A DNA stretch of 9,485 bases, from assembly GCA_021783855.1 (NCBI GenBank), contig JAJXTL010000116.1, forward strand, positions 1 to 9,485. The letters run 5' to 3'. Below are positions 1 to 7,195 of the stretch, piece after piece. Made by a program: the position numbers and the translations under genes. The notes beneath the pieces were generated by a model. That model saw nothing but the letters and a program-made list of their open reading frames with translations, searched no databases and was not told the DNA's origin. Origin of the DNA: Pseudomonadota bacterium. GTDB lineage: Bacteria; Pseudomonadota; Gammaproteobacteria; Burkholderiales; Gallionellaceae. Each line of letters opens with the position of its first letter. Position 1 is the first letter of the stretch.

Positions 1-329
1 ATCTTGCCGTCCACCGGACTGCGATTGGAATGCACGTTGAAGACGTTCATGAACACGCTGATCAGAATCGCTTCACGCTGTCCGTAAGGGTCTTGCGTGC
101 GCTCGACCTTGATGACGCGTCCGTCTGCCGGAGACAGTACCGCGCCCGCACTCTGAGGAATCTCACGTCCCGGATCGCGAAAAAACTGCAATACAAACAG
201 CGCGATGAGCCAGACCAGAAAGGCTGCAAAACCGCCTACAAAATAGGAAACCAGTAATGCGATGACGATGATGCCGGCCAGAAACGGCCAACCTTCACGA
301 GCGATGATGGGGTGAGGATATTGATTCAT
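1..329 (-). CDS. psd: Phosphatidylserine decarboxylase proenzyme, 5' part
   Basis: Partial gene: 109 codons from an ATG at 329 to the left edge, without a stop. The enzyme decarboxylates phosphatidylserine to phosphatidylethanolamine at the inner membrane. Residues 15-49 form two hydrophobic segments split by a Gly-Gly, the usual N-terminal membrane anchor. They are followed by FRDP (50-53), SPADG (66-70) and a conserved stretch at 93-108 containing [10 protein letters not shown] and SPVDG, all typical of the short (about 210-215 residue) bacterial Psd. The self-cleavage Ser that yields the pyruvoyl group would lie in the missing half. It follows ilvC on the same strand, an order (ilvBNC-psd-pssA-leuA) known in betaproteobacteria, so it is probably the distal part of the ilv operon. 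No clear Shine-Dalgarno precedes the ATG; the region directly upstream is a degenerate heptamer repeat. Confidence 0.9.
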   Translation of the reverse strand, partial: MNQYPHPIIAREGWPFLAGIIVIALLVSYFVGGFAAFLVWLIALFVLQFFRDPGREIPQSAGAVLSPADGRVIKVERTQDPYGQREAILISVFMNVFNVHSNRSPVDGK

Positions 330-330
330 A

Positions 331-1454
<1,124 letters not shown>

Positions 1455-1460
1455 TTAAAT

Positions 1461-1540
1461 AAAAAAATTAGTCGCAAGTCGCAAGTCGCAAGTCGTAAGT
1501 CGGACAAAACCAACTAATGACTCACGTCTAACGACTGCTT
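1461..1540 (-). repeat. Heptamer tandem array forming a terminator-like hairpin (ilvN-ilvC gap)
   Basis: On the plus strand five heptamers run from 1470 to 1504: AGTCGCA three times, then AGTCGTA and AGTCGGA. A more diverged complementary arm lies at 1513-1540 (ACTAATG, ACTCACG, TCTAACG, ACTGCTT). In the minus-strand transcript, 1513-1536 can pair with 1470-1493. By my count about 16 of 24 positions are Watson-Crick pairs and four more are G-U, with a loop of 19 nt. The stem is followed by AA and seven Ts (1461-1467). That resembles an intrinsic terminator or attenuator lying inside the operon, 22 nt before the ilvC start. The repeats allow pairing in more than one register. Whether it works as a terminator is inference. 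Confidence 0.6.
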
Positions 1541-2032
1541 TTATAGACTCAAAATCCTGTTGCCGCGCCCGATGCCGGAAGCGCCGGTGCGCACCGTTTC
1601 CAGTATCAAGTCACGGCCGATTGCCTCGATAAAACTGTCCAGCTTGACCCGCGAACCTGTCAGCTCGATGGTGTAGGTATGATCCGACACATCCAGAATG
1701 CGCCCGCGAAAAATATCCGCCAAACGCTTCAGTTCTTCACGCGATCCACCCTCGGCACGCACCTTGACCAGCATCAACTCGCGCTCGATATGGTCACCCT
1801 CGCTCAGGTCCATTACCGACACAACATCGATCAGCTTGTTCAACTGCTTGGTGATTTGTTCGATGACCGCATCCGAACCGCTGGTGACGATGGTCATGCG
1901 CGACAAAGTGGCTTCTTCTGTAGGCGCTACCGTCATGGACTCGATAATATAACCGCGCGCCGAAAAAAGCCCCGCCACGCGCGACAAGGCACCCGCTTCG
2001 TTTTCCATCAACAAGGAAATGATATGACGCAT
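1541..2032 (-). CDS. ilvN: Acetolactate synthase small (regulatory) subunit
   Basis: 163 residues, the length of the E. coli IlvH type. It has no catalytic site: it binds the large subunit, raises its activity and carries valine feedback inhibition through an N-terminal ACT domain. The ACT domain (about 1-75) begins MRHIISLLMENEAGALSRV, followed by GLFSARGY and APTEEATLSRMTI, all nearly as in IlvH. The C-terminal domain (about 80-163) shows HIEREL-LVKV, DIFRGRILDV and an ending SGIGRGNRIL. The ATG overlaps the ilvB stop by one base (TAATG on the minus strand), so the two subunits are translationally coupled. The symbol ilvH would be equally acceptable; IlvN and IlvH are the same family. Confidence 0.96.
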   Translation of the reverse strand: MRHIISLLMENEAGALSRVAGLFSARGYIIESMTVAPTEEATLSRMTIVTSGSDAVIEQITKQLNKLIDVVSVMDLSEGDHIERELMLVKVRAEGGSREELKRLADIFRGRILDVSDHTYTIELTGSRVKLDSFIEAIGRDLILETVRTGASGIGRGNRILSL

Positions 2033-3741
2033 TATAAATCCTCCGACAGAACAACTTCAGACAAGCCCTTGCCGCCCGGCACCATGGGAAATACGTTTTC
2101 GGTCGGATCGGTGCGAAAATCCATGAACACCAGATCGTTCTTGCGCGCAAAGGCTTCCTTCATCGCAGGCTCAACATCCGACGGATTATCGATACGTATG
2201 CCAATATGCCCGTAAGCTTCAGCCAGCTTTACAAAATCCGGCAACGCATCCATGTAGGACTCGGAAAAACGGTTGCCATGGAAAAACTCCTGCCACTGTC
2301 GCACCATGCCCAGATAACGATTATTCAGCGACAGCACCTTGATCGGCAGATGATATTGACGGCAGGTGGACAGCTCCTGAATATTCATCTGAATACTGCC
2401 CTCGCCGGTCACGCACGCCACGGTCGCATCGGGATGCTTAAGTTGCACGCCCATCGCCGCCGGCAGTCCGAAACCCATGGTGCCCAAGCCTCCCGAATTG
2501 ATCCAGCGACGCGGATGATTGAATTTATAGTATTGCGCCGCCCACATCTGATGCTGCCCCACGTCCGAGGTGACAAACGCATCCCCCCCGGTGAGCTTGT
2601 GCAGGGTCTCGATCACGAATTGCGGCTTGATGATTTCGCTGGAGTTCTTGTAGCGCAACCCGCCACCGATTACGCGCCATTCTTCGATCTGCTTCCACCA
2701 GGTCGCCATATCGGCCACATCCGGCTTCTGCCGGCTGGCCTGCAACACAGTCAGCAACTCATCCAGCACCAGCTTCAAATCACCGACAATCGGCACATCC
2801 ACCTTGACGCGCTTGGCAATCGAGGATGGGTCAATGTCGATATGAATGATCTTGCGCTGGATCTGGGCAAAGTGTTCGACATTGCCGATCACGCGGTCAT
2901 CAAAACGCGCTCCGATGGCCACCAGCACATCGCAATGCTGCATCGCCATATTGGCTTCGTAGGTGCCGTGCATGCCCAGCATTCCGACAAACTGCTTGTC
3001 GTTGGCAGGATAACCGCCCAGCCCCATCAGCGTATTGGTACAGGGAAAACCCAGCAGGCGCACCAGATCGGTCAATTGTGCGGACGAATCGGACAGCACA
3101 ACGCCGCCACCCGCGTAGATCATCGGGCGCTTGGCCTCCAGCAACAGTTGCGCCGCCTGCCTGATCTGCTGGCTGTCTCCACGCCCCGGCGGCTGGTACG
3201 AGCGAATATTGACGCTGGCCGGGTAAACAAAGGGAGTTTTTTGTGCCGATATATCTTTCGGTATATCCACCAGAACCGGACCCGGGCGGCCCGACTTTGC
3301 CAGGTAAAACGCTTTTTTGATGGTCGACGCGATGTCTTTCACGTCCTTGACCAGAAAGTTATGCTTCACGCAGGGGCGGGTAATGCCGACCGAATCCACC
3401 TCCTGAAACGCATCTTCGCCTATCGCATAGGTCGGTACCTGACCGCTGATGACGACCATGGGGATCGAATCCATATAGGCCGTCGCAATTCCGGTCACGG
3501 CATTGGTCAACCCGGGACCTGAGGTGACCAGTGCCACACCGACCTTATCGGAGCAGCGAGCATAGCCGTCGGCCGCATGAACAGCCGCCTGTTCATGGCG
3601 TACCAGAATGTGCTTGACCTTTTCCTGCTGAAAAAGCGCATCATATATATGCAGCACTGCACCGCCCGGGTAACCGAATAAATACTCGACCCCCTCTTCC
3701 TGCAAACAACGGATAGTTATTTCCGCGCCGGTCATCTCCAT
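2032..3741 (-). CDS. ilvB: Acetolactate synthase large (catalytic) subunit
   Basis: 569 residues from the chosen start. The ThDP-dependent enzyme condenses two pyruvates to acetolactate, or pyruvate with 2-ketobutyrate, the first common step of branched-chain amino acid synthesis. The N-terminal Pyr domain carries the catalytic glutamate E50 in VRHEQAA. A central FAD-binding domain spans about 190-340. The C-terminal PP domain has the ThDP/Mg motif at 446-474, starting TGEGSIQMNIQE and ending LNN. The first motif position is GEG rather than the textbook GDG, a conservative change I have seen in betaproteobacterial homologues. The ATG at 3741 was chosen because AAGGTG (3748-3753) sits 6 nt upstream and family members begin here with M(E)MTGAEI. 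A longer in-frame ATG at 3807 lies within the probable promoter. It is the first gene of ilvBNC-psd and is divergent from the sigma factor gene. Confidence 0.95.
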   Translation of the reverse strand: MEMTGAEITIRCLQEEGVEYLFGYPGGAVLHIYDALFQQEKVKHILVRHEQAAVHAADGYARCSDKVGVALVTSGPGLTNAVTGIATAYMDSIPMVVISGQVPTYAIGEDAFQEVDSVGITRPCVKHNFLVKDVKDIASTIKKAFYLAKSGRPGPVLVDIPKDISAQKTPFVYPASVNIRSYQPPGRGDSQQIRQAAQLLLEAKRPMIYAGGGVVLSDSSAQLTDLVRLLGFPCTNTLMGLGGYPANDKQFVGMLGMHGTYEANMAMQHCDVLVAIGARFDDRVIGNVEHFAQIQRKIIHIDIDPSSIAKRVKVDVPIVGDLKLVLDELLTVLQASRQKPDVADMATWWKQIEEWRVIGGGLRYKNSSEIIKPQFVIETLHKLTGGDAFVTSDVGQHQMWAAQYYKFNHPRRWINSGGLGTMGFGLPAAMGVQLKHPDATVACVTGEGSIQMNIQELSTCRQYHLPIKVLSLNNRYLGMVRQWQEFFHGNRFSESYMDALPDFVKLAEAYGHIGIRIDNPSDVEPAMKEAFARKNDLVFMDFRTDPTENVFPMVPGGKGLSEVVLSEDL

Positions 3742-3778
3742 GACTAACACCTTATGATAGATTCTAAAAGAACTGCAT

Positions 3779-3807
3779 ACGATAAAGCCTGGCGGCCTTT
3801 TGGTCAA
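3779..3807 (-). promoter_or_regulatory. Probable sigma70 promoter of ilvBNC-psd
   Basis: On the minus strand, TTGACC (3802-3807) and TATCGT (3779-3784) are separated by exactly 17 bp. The start of transcription would fall near 3772, giving a leader of about 30 nt before the ilvB ATG at 3741. That is too short for a classical leader-peptide attenuator. Its position also argues against translation from the upstream ATG at 3807. Confidence 0.55.
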
Positions 3808-3835
3808 CCACTTGCCGCGTATAACCGTATGTTTC

Positions 3836-3865
3836 TTGGCAGAATGCCGAAAAATTTGTTAGTAT
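3836..3865 (+). promoter_or_regulatory. Probable sigma70 promoter of the sigma factor operon
   Basis: TTGGCA (3836-3841) and TAGTAT (3860-3865) with an 18-bp spacer face right. Transcription would start near 3872, some 20 nt before the proposed CTG start at 3891. It lies back to back with the ilvB promoter, about 30 bp apart, so a regulator bound between them could affect both. No obvious ECF-type autoregulatory motif was recognised. Confidence 0.45.
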
Positions 3866-3890
3866 CGTCAATTAATGCAAGGAGCAAAAA

Positions 3891-4460
3891 CTGGCAACCC
3901 AAGCCGAATTAAGCGATTTTCTCAACCGCATCGAGCGTCGAGCCTACAAGCATGCCGTGTTTGCCATGCACGACAGCCACACGGCACTGGATGTTGTGCA
4001 GGACGCGATGATCAAGCTGGCGGAAAAGTATGGCGACAAACCGCCTGAAGAATTGCCCTTGCTGTTTCATCGCATCCTGCAAAACACCATACGCGATCAT
4101 TGCCGTCGCCAGAAAGTGCGCACCAACTGGATCACGCTGTTTTCCGCCTTTGGCGCCCGTCAGGCTGAGGAAGAATTTGACCCGCTGGATGTGCTGGAAG
4201 ATGACGACAACCAAAGCACACCTGCAACGCCCGATGCCGCTTTCCAGCAAAAACAAATCATCGCGCTGATCGAACAGGCATTAAGTAATTTGCCCACTCG
4301 TCAACGCGAAGCCTTTCTGCTGCGTTACTGGGAGGGACTGGATACAGCCGAGACAGCAAAAGCCATGGGCTGCACCGAAGGAAGCGTAAAAACCCACTGC
4401 TCAAGAGCGAACCACGCGCTGTCCGCAGTACTGGCAGCAATAGGAGTAGAGTTATCATGA
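3891..4460 (+). CDS. ECF-like RNA polymerase sigma factor, apparent CTG start
   Basis: 189 residues if read from CTG at 3891. Region 2 is seen at about 30-75, with LDVVQDAMIKLAEKY and FHRILQNTIRDHCRRQKV. A variable acidic linker (92-112) follows. Region 4 spans about 125-178: LSNLPTRQREAFLLRYWEGL, then the DNA-binding helix-turn-helix with AMGCTEGSVKTHCSRA. An AAGGAG box at 3879-3884 stands 6 nt before the CTG. The residues read from there (MATQAELSDFLNRIERRAYK) look like the normal N terminus of this family, which I recall beginning MATQ/MASQ. The first conventional start, GTG at 3957, would cut into region 2 and has no good ribosome site. An in-frame stop at 3873-3875 bounds the ORF. Its stop overlaps the next gene (ATGA). 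It is not one of the well-named sigma factors; the target promoters are unknown. Confidence 0.85.
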   Translation: MATQAELSDFLNRIERRAYKHAVFAMHDSHTALDVVQDAMIKLAEKYGDKPPEELPLLFHRILQNTIRDHCRRQKVRTNWITLFSAFGARQAEEEFDPLDVLEDDDNQSTPATPDAAFQQKQIIALIEQALSNLPTRQREAFLLRYWEGLDTAETAKAMGCTEGSVKTHCSRANHALSAVLAAIGVELS

Positions 4461-4810
4461 AAAAACGATTTCAACAGGGGCGCGTGTCTCACATAAACCA
4501 CCAGCAAATTGCCGGGCTGCTCTCGCGCAGCGCCGACCAACTGGACGAGGGGGTTATGTCCTCACTACGTCAGGCGCGAACGGTCGCGCTGCAAAAACAG
4601 CGCCTGCATGAGCCCGTGTTCTCGCTGAGTACAATCGGACACCGCGCGCACAATATGATGCCGCACTCCACCCAGCAATGGATTGCAGCCGTCATCGTGC
4701 TTGCAGCAATCGTCTTCGGCGCAACCAGCTACTGGCAGCAGGATCACCAGAACCCTGATCTTGAAATACTGACCGGCGATCTGCCGATAGACGTATTTGT
4801 GGATCAATGA
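4457..4810 (+). CDS. DUF3619 family single-pass membrane protein
   Basis: 117 residues. An amphipathic N-terminal half (about 14-50) contains LLSRSADQLDEGVMSSLRQA and then AR-ALQ, typical of DUF3619. One transmembrane segment spans about 74-93 (QWIAAVIVLAAIVFGATSYW). A short tail ends in the family hallmark DLPID (109-113 region) just before the C terminus. The start overlaps the sigma factor stop by 4 bases (ATGA), so the two are coupled. The predicted topology, a cytoplasmic N-terminal helical part and one membrane helix, would suit an anti-sigma factor or sigma partner. This is inferred from layout; no zinc-binding HxxxCxxC motif of the ZAS type is present. Confidence 0.8.
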   Translation: MKKRFQQGRVSHINHQQIAGLLSRSADQLDEGVMSSLRQARTVALQKQRLHEPVFSLSTIGHRAHNMMPHSTQQWIAAVIVLAAIVFGATSYWQQDHQNPDLEILTGDLPIDVFVDQ

Positions 4811-4814
4811 GCGC

Positions 4815-5246
4815 ATGAAACTCCTGGTCATCGCCTTTGCACTCTGTTGCGCCGCCTCGCTGGCCGACGCCTCACCCGAGCCGTGGAACGCGCTTCCCCA
4901 GGCTGAACGGGAAGCGCTGGCTCCGATACAACCGCAATGGGACTCTCTGCCCGAAAAAGCGCGTGGCAACTTCCGTCACCTCGCACAGCAGTACCCCAAG
5001 CTGACTGCAGATGAAAAACGGCGCTTCTCAAGCCGCCTTGCGACATGGGCCAGACTGACACCTGAACAGCGCGAAGCCGCACGCAAAAAATATCGCGCAT
5101 TCAGTCAAATACCCGTCGATAAACGAGAACAGGTCAAGCAGATGGTCAAACAGGCGAGAAAATCACCCGCCGACACAGTCCCGCCCTCCCCGGTTAGCGC
5201 CCCACCCGCTTCTGCAACGCCGGTGCCGACCGCAACACAACCATAA
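4815..5246 (+). CDS. DUF3106 family secreted protein
   Basis: 143 residues. An N-terminal signal peptide (1-19, likely cleaved after ADA) is followed by a charged helical domain with several similar units. Each has a WxxLPxxxxxALAP / WARLTPEQREAARKKY-like pattern (about 23-110), the signature of DUF3106. The C-terminal 25 residues are Pro/Ala/Ser/Thr rich and probably disordered. ATG at 4815 was chosen because it opens directly into a signal peptide; an in-frame TTG at 4797 would add six residues and has no support. It begins 4 nt after the DUF3619 stop, completing a sigma-DUF3619-DUF3106 unit conserved in betaproteobacteria. Repeated helical units resemble periplasmic chaperone-like sensors such as CpxP/Spy/RseP partners only in general style; no function is claimed. 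Confidence 0.8.
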   Translation: MKLLVIAFALCCAASLADASPEPWNALPQAEREALAPIQPQWDSLPEKARGNFRHLAQQYPKLTADEKRRFSSRLATWARLTPEQREAARKKYRAFSQIPVDKREQVKQMVKQARKSPADTVPPSPVSAPPASATPVPTATQP

Positions 5247-5253
5247 ATTTTGC

Positions 5254-5286
5254 CGGCGGTATTACTCGCAACACGATCCGCCGTTT
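5254..5286 (+). terminator. Weak terminator-like hairpin after the DUF3106 gene
   Basis: CGGCGG (5254-5259) and CCGCCG (5278-5283) form a perfect 6-bp GC stem with an 18-nt loop, followed by only TTT. It is placed 8 bp after the DUF3106 stop. The loop is long and the T tract short, so this is a weak candidate. Confidence 0.25.
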
Positions 5287-5467
5287 AACCCTTCCGCCCG
5301 CGATTCGATGTAAATTGCCGAAAAGATAATTCTTGCAATTTTCTGCCTGTCCATCAATTCCGGCCGGGCCTAAGCATTGCTGCCGACCCGCCTGCTGCGC
5401 AGGCTGACACGACGCCCGTTAACCCCGCACTCAGAAACATAGGCATCTTGTCCAAATATGCCTCAGG

Positions 5468-5473
5468 TATAAT
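5468..5473 (+). promoter_or_regulatory. -10 box (TATAAT) of the antiporter gene
   Basis: A perfect TATAAT lies 30 bp before the antiporter ATG. There is no good -35 hexamer at 16-18 bp upstream, nor a TGn extension, so the promoter may need an activator. The rest of the 5247-5502 gap shows a short hairpin (GCCTG/CAGGC at 5390-5404) and no gene. Confidence 0.45.
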
Positions 5474-5502
5474 TCGTCGCCTGTCTAAACAAAGGTGAGA
5501 AA

Positions 5503-6741
5503 ATGTCCACAACGATCCTGTTCATAGGACTGATGGTGTTCTTCGCACACTTTCTGTCCCTGCAATTTCGCAAAACCAATATCCCGGACGTGCTGGTACT
5601 GGTCATCGTCGGCATCGTGCTGGGCCCTTTACTGGGCTTCGTGTCTCCCGCCGATTTCGGCAAGGTAGGCTCATTGTTCGCCACCATCGCGCTGGTCGTC
5701 ATCCTGTTCGAGGGCGGCACGACGCTGGACATGAATGTGCTGGGCAAATCACTGGCCAGCACCGGAAAACTGGCGCTCGGCTGTTTTGCACTGACGGCTA
5801 TCATCGTGACCCTGATCGGCATCTATGCGTTAGGCCTGACCATCCTGCCCGCCTCCATGCTGGGGTTCACTCTGGGCAGCACTTCTCCCGCCGTGATTAT
5901 TCCGATGGTCAAAGCGTTGCGCGTGTCCGACAAGCCCGCCACCGTGCTGGTACTGGAGTCGGCGCTGACCGACGTGCTCAGCATCATCGGGGTGTTTGCA
6001 CTGCTGCAGGTGTATACCCAGGGCGGGGTCGGCGCAGGCCATCTGATCGGCAGCGTGTTGTCCGCCATGGTATTCGCCACCGTAATCGGCGTGCTGGGCG
6101 GGATAGGCTGGCTGCTGGTGCTGGGCCGCGTGCGCGACTTTCCCAACACCATTTCCTCCACGCTGGCTTTCGTGTTCATCGTGTACGGTGCGACCGAGGG
6201 CCTGGGGTTTTCCGGCGCCATCGCTTCCCTTGCGCTGGGCGTCACGCTGACCAATTTCAAGAAATTCAAACTGCACCACATTCCGAGCATAGACCGCAAC
6301 ATCGTGCCGTTGAATGAAGTGGACCTGATTTTTTACAGCGAAGCGGTGTTCCTGCTCAAGACCTACTTCTTTGTCTATCTGGGCATTTCCGTCCACTTCA
6401 GCGCGGTACATCTGGCGCTGACAACCGTTGCAATGGTGCTGGCAGTCTATGCCATGCGCGTCATTCTGACCCGCTTTGTGTTCCGCGATCCTGAATACAG
6501 CCTGCGCGATACCGCCTTCACTTCCATGCTCGCACCCAAGGGACTGGCCGCCGCCGTGCTGGCCGCTTTGCCGCTGCATTACGGCGTCGCAGGAGGCGAT
6601 GTCATTCGCGACACCACCTACATGGCAGTGCTGTTCAGCATCACGCTCACCGCCCTCTTGGTGATGGCCTATTCCTCGCGTTTCACGCAACGCTTCTATG
6701 CAATGATCCTGGGCAAACGCCTGCCAGAGAAAGACGAATAA
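5503..6741 (+). CDS. CPA-type cation:proton antiporter
   Basis: 412 residues, almost wholly membrane helices (12-13 predicted from hydrophobic runs), with no large cytoplasmic C-terminal domain. It should exchange Na+ or K+ for H+ across the inner membrane. Motifs in order are FEGG (69-72), the unwound-helix segment GSTSPA (125-130), the ion-binding helix motif ESALTDVLS (152-160) with D157 as the ion-binding aspartate, and APKGLAAAVLA (344-354), matching the positively charged helix of CPA1/NhaP proteins. Classical CPA1 members have Asn-Asp and CPA2 members Asp-Asp at this site; here the pair is Thr156-Asp157, so ion choice and electrogenicity cannot be assigned. The start ATG has AAGGTGAG 3-4 nt upstream. 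The gene stands alone, with its own TATAAT box. Substrate is unknown. Confidence 0.88.
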   Translation: MSTTILFIGLMVFFAHFLSLQFRKTNIPDVLVLVIVGIVLGPLLGFVSPADFGKVGSLFATIALVVILFEGGTTLDMNVLGKSLASTGKLALGCFALTAIIVTLIGIYALGLTILPASMLGFTLGSTSPAVIIPMVKALRVSDKPATVLVLESALTDVLSIIGVFALLQVYTQGGVGAGHLIGSVLSAMVFATVIGVLGGIGWLLVLGRVRDFPNTISSTLAFVFIVYGATEGLGFSGAIASLALGVTLTNFKKFKLHHIPSIDRNIVPLNEVDLIFYSEAVFLLKTYFFVYLGISVHFSAVHLALTTVAMVLAVYAMRVILTRFVFRDPEYSLRDTAFTSMLAPKGLAAAVLAALPLHYGVAGGDVIRDTTYMAVLFSITLTALLVMAYSSRFTQRFYAMILGKRLPEKDE

Positions 6742-6827
6742 AAGGCAACAGTCCGGATTTATCTGGCAGGCAGGGTTTAAGCTTAACTTTGGCTGAAAGA
6801 CTGTCGCTTTACGACCCCGAATATGGC

Positions 6828-6856
6828 TTGCCTTCTGTTTGCATCCTTACTAAAAT
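6828..6856 (+). promoter_or_regulatory. Sigma70 promoter of the toxin-antitoxin operon
   Basis: TTGCCT (6828-6833), a 17-bp spacer and TAAAAT (6851-6856). The predicted start near 6863 gives a leader of about 23 nt to the antitoxin ATG at 6886, which has AAGGAAA (6874-6880) as ribosome site. Confidence 0.6.
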
Positions 6857-6871
6857 GCAATCTGTAAGGAT
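6843..6871 (+). promoter_or_regulatory. Perfect inverted repeat around the -10 box, probable autoregulatory operator
   Basis: ATCCTTAC (6843-6850) and GTAAGGAT (6864-6871) are perfect 8-bp inverted half-sites separated by 13 bp. The -10 hexamer lies directly after the left half and the expected transcription start just before the right half. AbrB/MazE-type antitoxins are dimers that bind such palindromes in their own promoter, alone or with the toxin. Binding here would block RNA polymerase. The operator role is inferred from position and family. Confidence 0.55.
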
Positions 6872-6885
6872 TAAAGGAAACTCAG

Positions 6886-7106
6886 ATGATAACCACTGAT
6901 GCCACGCTAACCAGTAAAGGACAGACGACCATCCCCAAGGAAATCAGGGATAAGCTCGGAATGAAAACCGGGGACAGGATTACTTTCACGTTGATGGCAG
7001 ACGGTACCGTCGTCATGCGCGTAAAGAACAAAAAATTTCAGATTTGGCGGGCTCGCTGCACAAGAAGGGACGGAAACCCGTTCCGGTCGAGCAACTGTCG
7101 CTCTAA
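6886..7106 (+). CDS. AbrB/MazE-type antitoxin (VapB-like), interrupted by a -1 frameshift
   Basis: The first 50 codons give a swapped-hairpin AbrB/SpoVT DNA-binding domain: TLTSKGQTTIPKEIRDKLGM, GDRITF, DGTVVMRVKNKK. Frame 0 then turns into unrelated sequence and runs on to a stop at 7273-7275, inside the toxin gene. Switching to the -1 frame at the A6 tract (7030-7035) instead gives the usual C terminus, ISDLAGSLHKKG then RKPVPVEQLSL, and stops at 7104-7106. The joined product is about 73 residues, normal for this family; the C-terminal tail is the part that normally wraps the PIN toxin. The shift may be a one-base loss in the homopolymer (real or a sequencing error), or slippage on the A tract. 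If real and unsuppressed, the frame-0 product would keep DNA binding but lose toxin neutralisation. Confidence 0.8.
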
Positions 7107-7156
7107 CGGGCATGGCGAAGATGCCACCCCCGATGATGAATCTCGCCATGCCCGTT
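7105..7156 (+). repeat. Perfect 14-bp inverted repeat between antitoxin and toxin
   Basis: AACGGGCATGGCGA (7105-7118) and TCGCCATGCCCGTT (7143-7156) are perfect complements with a 24-nt loop. The first arm begins within the antitoxin stop codon. The stem is followed by TTTCCC, so it is only weakly terminator-like. It could be a small non-autonomous insertion (52 bp with terminal repeats) or an mRNA element setting the antitoxin:toxin ratio. Neither use is demonstrated. Confidence 0.6.
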
Positions 7157-7169
7157 TCCCTCACCTCAA

Positions 7170-7190
7170 TCCTCTCCCGGAGGGAGAGGA
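7170..7190 (+). repeat. REP-like hairpin holding the toxin Shine-Dalgarno
   Basis: TCCTCTCCC (7170-7178), loop GGA, GGGAGAGGA (7182-7190): a perfect 9-bp stem. The core CCTCTCCCGGAGGGAGAGG is of the kind found dispersed between genes in many proteobacteria. The 3' arm merges into AGGAGG (7187-7192), 3 nt before the ATG at 7196. In the folded state most of the ribosome-binding purines are paired. Confidence 0.55.
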
Positions 7191-7195
7191 GGCAA

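Noticed and set aside
1470..1504. Short direct repeats that might suggest a CRISPR array
   Set aside because: Units are 7 bp, contiguous, without spacers; CRISPR repeats are about 24-40 bp with unique spacers between them.
2206..3522. 438-codon open frame antisense to ilvB (and a 286-codon one antisense to the antiporter at 5830-6690)
   Set aside because: They are His/Gln/Arg-rich translations with no domain pattern, produced by codon bias on the opposite strand of well-supported genes.
3742..3807. 22-residue N-terminal extension of acetolactate synthase from ATG 3807
   Set aside because: It overlaps the probable -35 box, has no ribosome site and does not resemble the family N terminus; AAGGTG precedes ATG 3741.
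4815..4872. Lipoprotein signal on the DUF3106 protein (Cys-Cys at residues 12-13)
   Set aside because: The residues before the Cys (FAL) do not form a lipobox, and a normal signal-peptidase I site (ADA) follows at 17-19.
6907..7164. 85-codon minus-strand frame over the antitoxin
   Set aside because: It is antisense to a clear AbrB-type domain and has no family features or ribosome site.
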